A model generated the notes under the pieces. It was not told the DNA's origin. It searched no databases and saw only the letters and a list, made by a program, of their open reading frames with translations. Positions 63,409 to 64,000 of a stretch of 64,000 nt of DNA are shown here, piece after piece. The stretch's first letter is position 1. Every line of letters begins with the position of its first letter. The stretch covers positions 2,399,001 to 2,463,000 of the forward strand of contig NZ_CP115917.1 of assembly GCF_027941775.1 (NCBI RefSeq). Direction: 5' to 3'. The DNA comes from Tenacibaculum pacificus. Lineage in GTDB: Bacteria; Bacteroidota; Bacteroidia; Flavobacteriales; Flavobacteriaceae. Both the position numbers and the translations under genes were made by a program.

Positions 63409-64000
63409 ATGAAAATAAGATCTGCAGATTTTGTAATGAGTAACAGTAATGTTATGAAAGCTCCAAAGGATAGAATTCCTGAATATGCTTTTATAGGTCG
63501 CTCAAATGTGGGGAAATCTTCGTTAATCAACATGTTGATGCAACGTAAAGATTTAGCCAAAACTTCTGGTAAACCAGGAAAAACTCAACTGATAAATCAC
63601 TTTAAAATAAACCAAGAATGGTTTTTAGTCGATTTACCAGGATATGGGTATGCTCAAATATCTAAAAAGAAAAGAACTATTTTTCAATTTTTTATTGAAA
63701 ACTATTTCAAAGAAAGAGAACAACTTGTTTTTACTTTTGTTTTAATCGATTCTCGTCACGATCCGCAAAAGATTGATTTAGAATTTATGCAGTTTTTAGG
63801 TGAAAATCAAATTCCTTTTGGTATCGTTTTTACAAAAGCCGATAAATTAGGAACAACTAAAATAAACAATCAAATAGCAAACTATAAAAAAGAAGTTGCT
63901 AAAACACTGGGAAATACTTCCTACTTCTTTTCTTACTTCATCAGAAACAGGTTTAGGACGTGAAGAATTTTTAGAATTCATTGATAAGACCAATGAAACT
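63409..64000 (+). CDS. engB: Ribosome biogenesis GTPase EngB/YsxC, frameshifted near the 3' end, runs off the window
   Basis: G1 GRSNVGKSS (starts at residue 30), G3 DLPGYG and G4 TKADKL are present. It assembles the 50S subunit and is essential in many bacteria. After ...KEVAKT (63906) the frame ends prematurely at 63963. Skipping one base restores WEILPTSFLTSSETGLGREEF to the window end, including the G5 SSETG motif. So a one-base insertion (an extra C at about 63905-63907, where ACACTGG should read ACATGG) breaks the gene, or the sequence has an error. Confidence 0.85.

Overview
The window looks like chromosomal DNA of a marine member of the Flavobacteriaceae (Tenacibaculum/Polaribacter-like). 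The evidence is low GC, Bacteroidetes-type promoters (TTTG, a spacer of about 19-21 bp, then TAnnTTTG), a SusC/SusD pair, a PorT-like protein, a short primary sigma factor without region 1.1, a mevalonate pathway with a GYDIA-type GHMP kinase, and an archaeal/eukaryotic-type prolyl-tRNA synthetase. The genus is an inference.

Layout. 1-14.8 kb: the mevalonate pathway in two blocks. HMG-CoA reductase (cut by the window start) and a GHMP kinase come first; diphosphomevalonate decarboxylase, mevalonate kinase and a UbiA-family prenyltransferase come later. Between them lie a flavoprotein, small hypothetical genes and a SusC/SusD operon with two accessory exported proteins. 14.8-21.2 kb: an RsuA/RluB-type pseudouridine synthase, a likely metal-uptake operon (HYC_CC_PP protein, TonB receptor, heavy-metal-associated protein), a GAF/fRMsr-like protein and purH. 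21.2-26.8 kb: the elongasome operon mreB-mreC-mreD-PBP2-rodA. 26.8-30.7 kb: repeats, tRNA-Lys, tRNA-Tyr, two identical tRNA-Glu genes, rpsT and proS. 30.8-35.6 kb: a lipoprotein, a FadL-type porin, a NifU-like protein, the UbiE/MenG methyltransferase and PorT. 35.7-41.5 kb: a tandem pair of putative structured RNAs, a MscS-type channel, two paralogous ECF sigma factors, rpoD, rpe, a CBS protein and a Crp/Fnr regulator.

41.8-46.5 kb: a small integrative element inserted at the 3' end of tRNA-Arg(TCG). It has a tyrosine integrase, an HTH/excisionase-like protein, a protein resembling phage gpII/X-type replication initiators, small ORFs, a predicted small antisense-oriented RNA, 16-bp direct repeats and TTTGTACCA motifs near both ends. 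No conjugation, capsid or cargo gene is visible. 46.5-62.5 kb: the complete division/wall (dcw) cluster on the minus strand, mraZ-rsmH-ftsL-ftsI-murE-mraY-murD-ftsW-murG-murC-ftsQ-ftsA-ftsZ, then yqeY. mraZ is preceded by three 10-bp-spaced repeats that look like its own operator. 62.6-64 kb: an alpha/beta hydrolase and engB, whose 3' end is frameshifted.

The least explained items are the tandem hairpin RNAs (35.7-35.9 kb), the compact integrative element with its small RNA and iterons, two dispersed inverted-repeat families (two copies each, in opposite orientations), and two adjacent accessory proteins whose lipobox cysteine is replaced by arginine through the same TGT-to-CGT difference.
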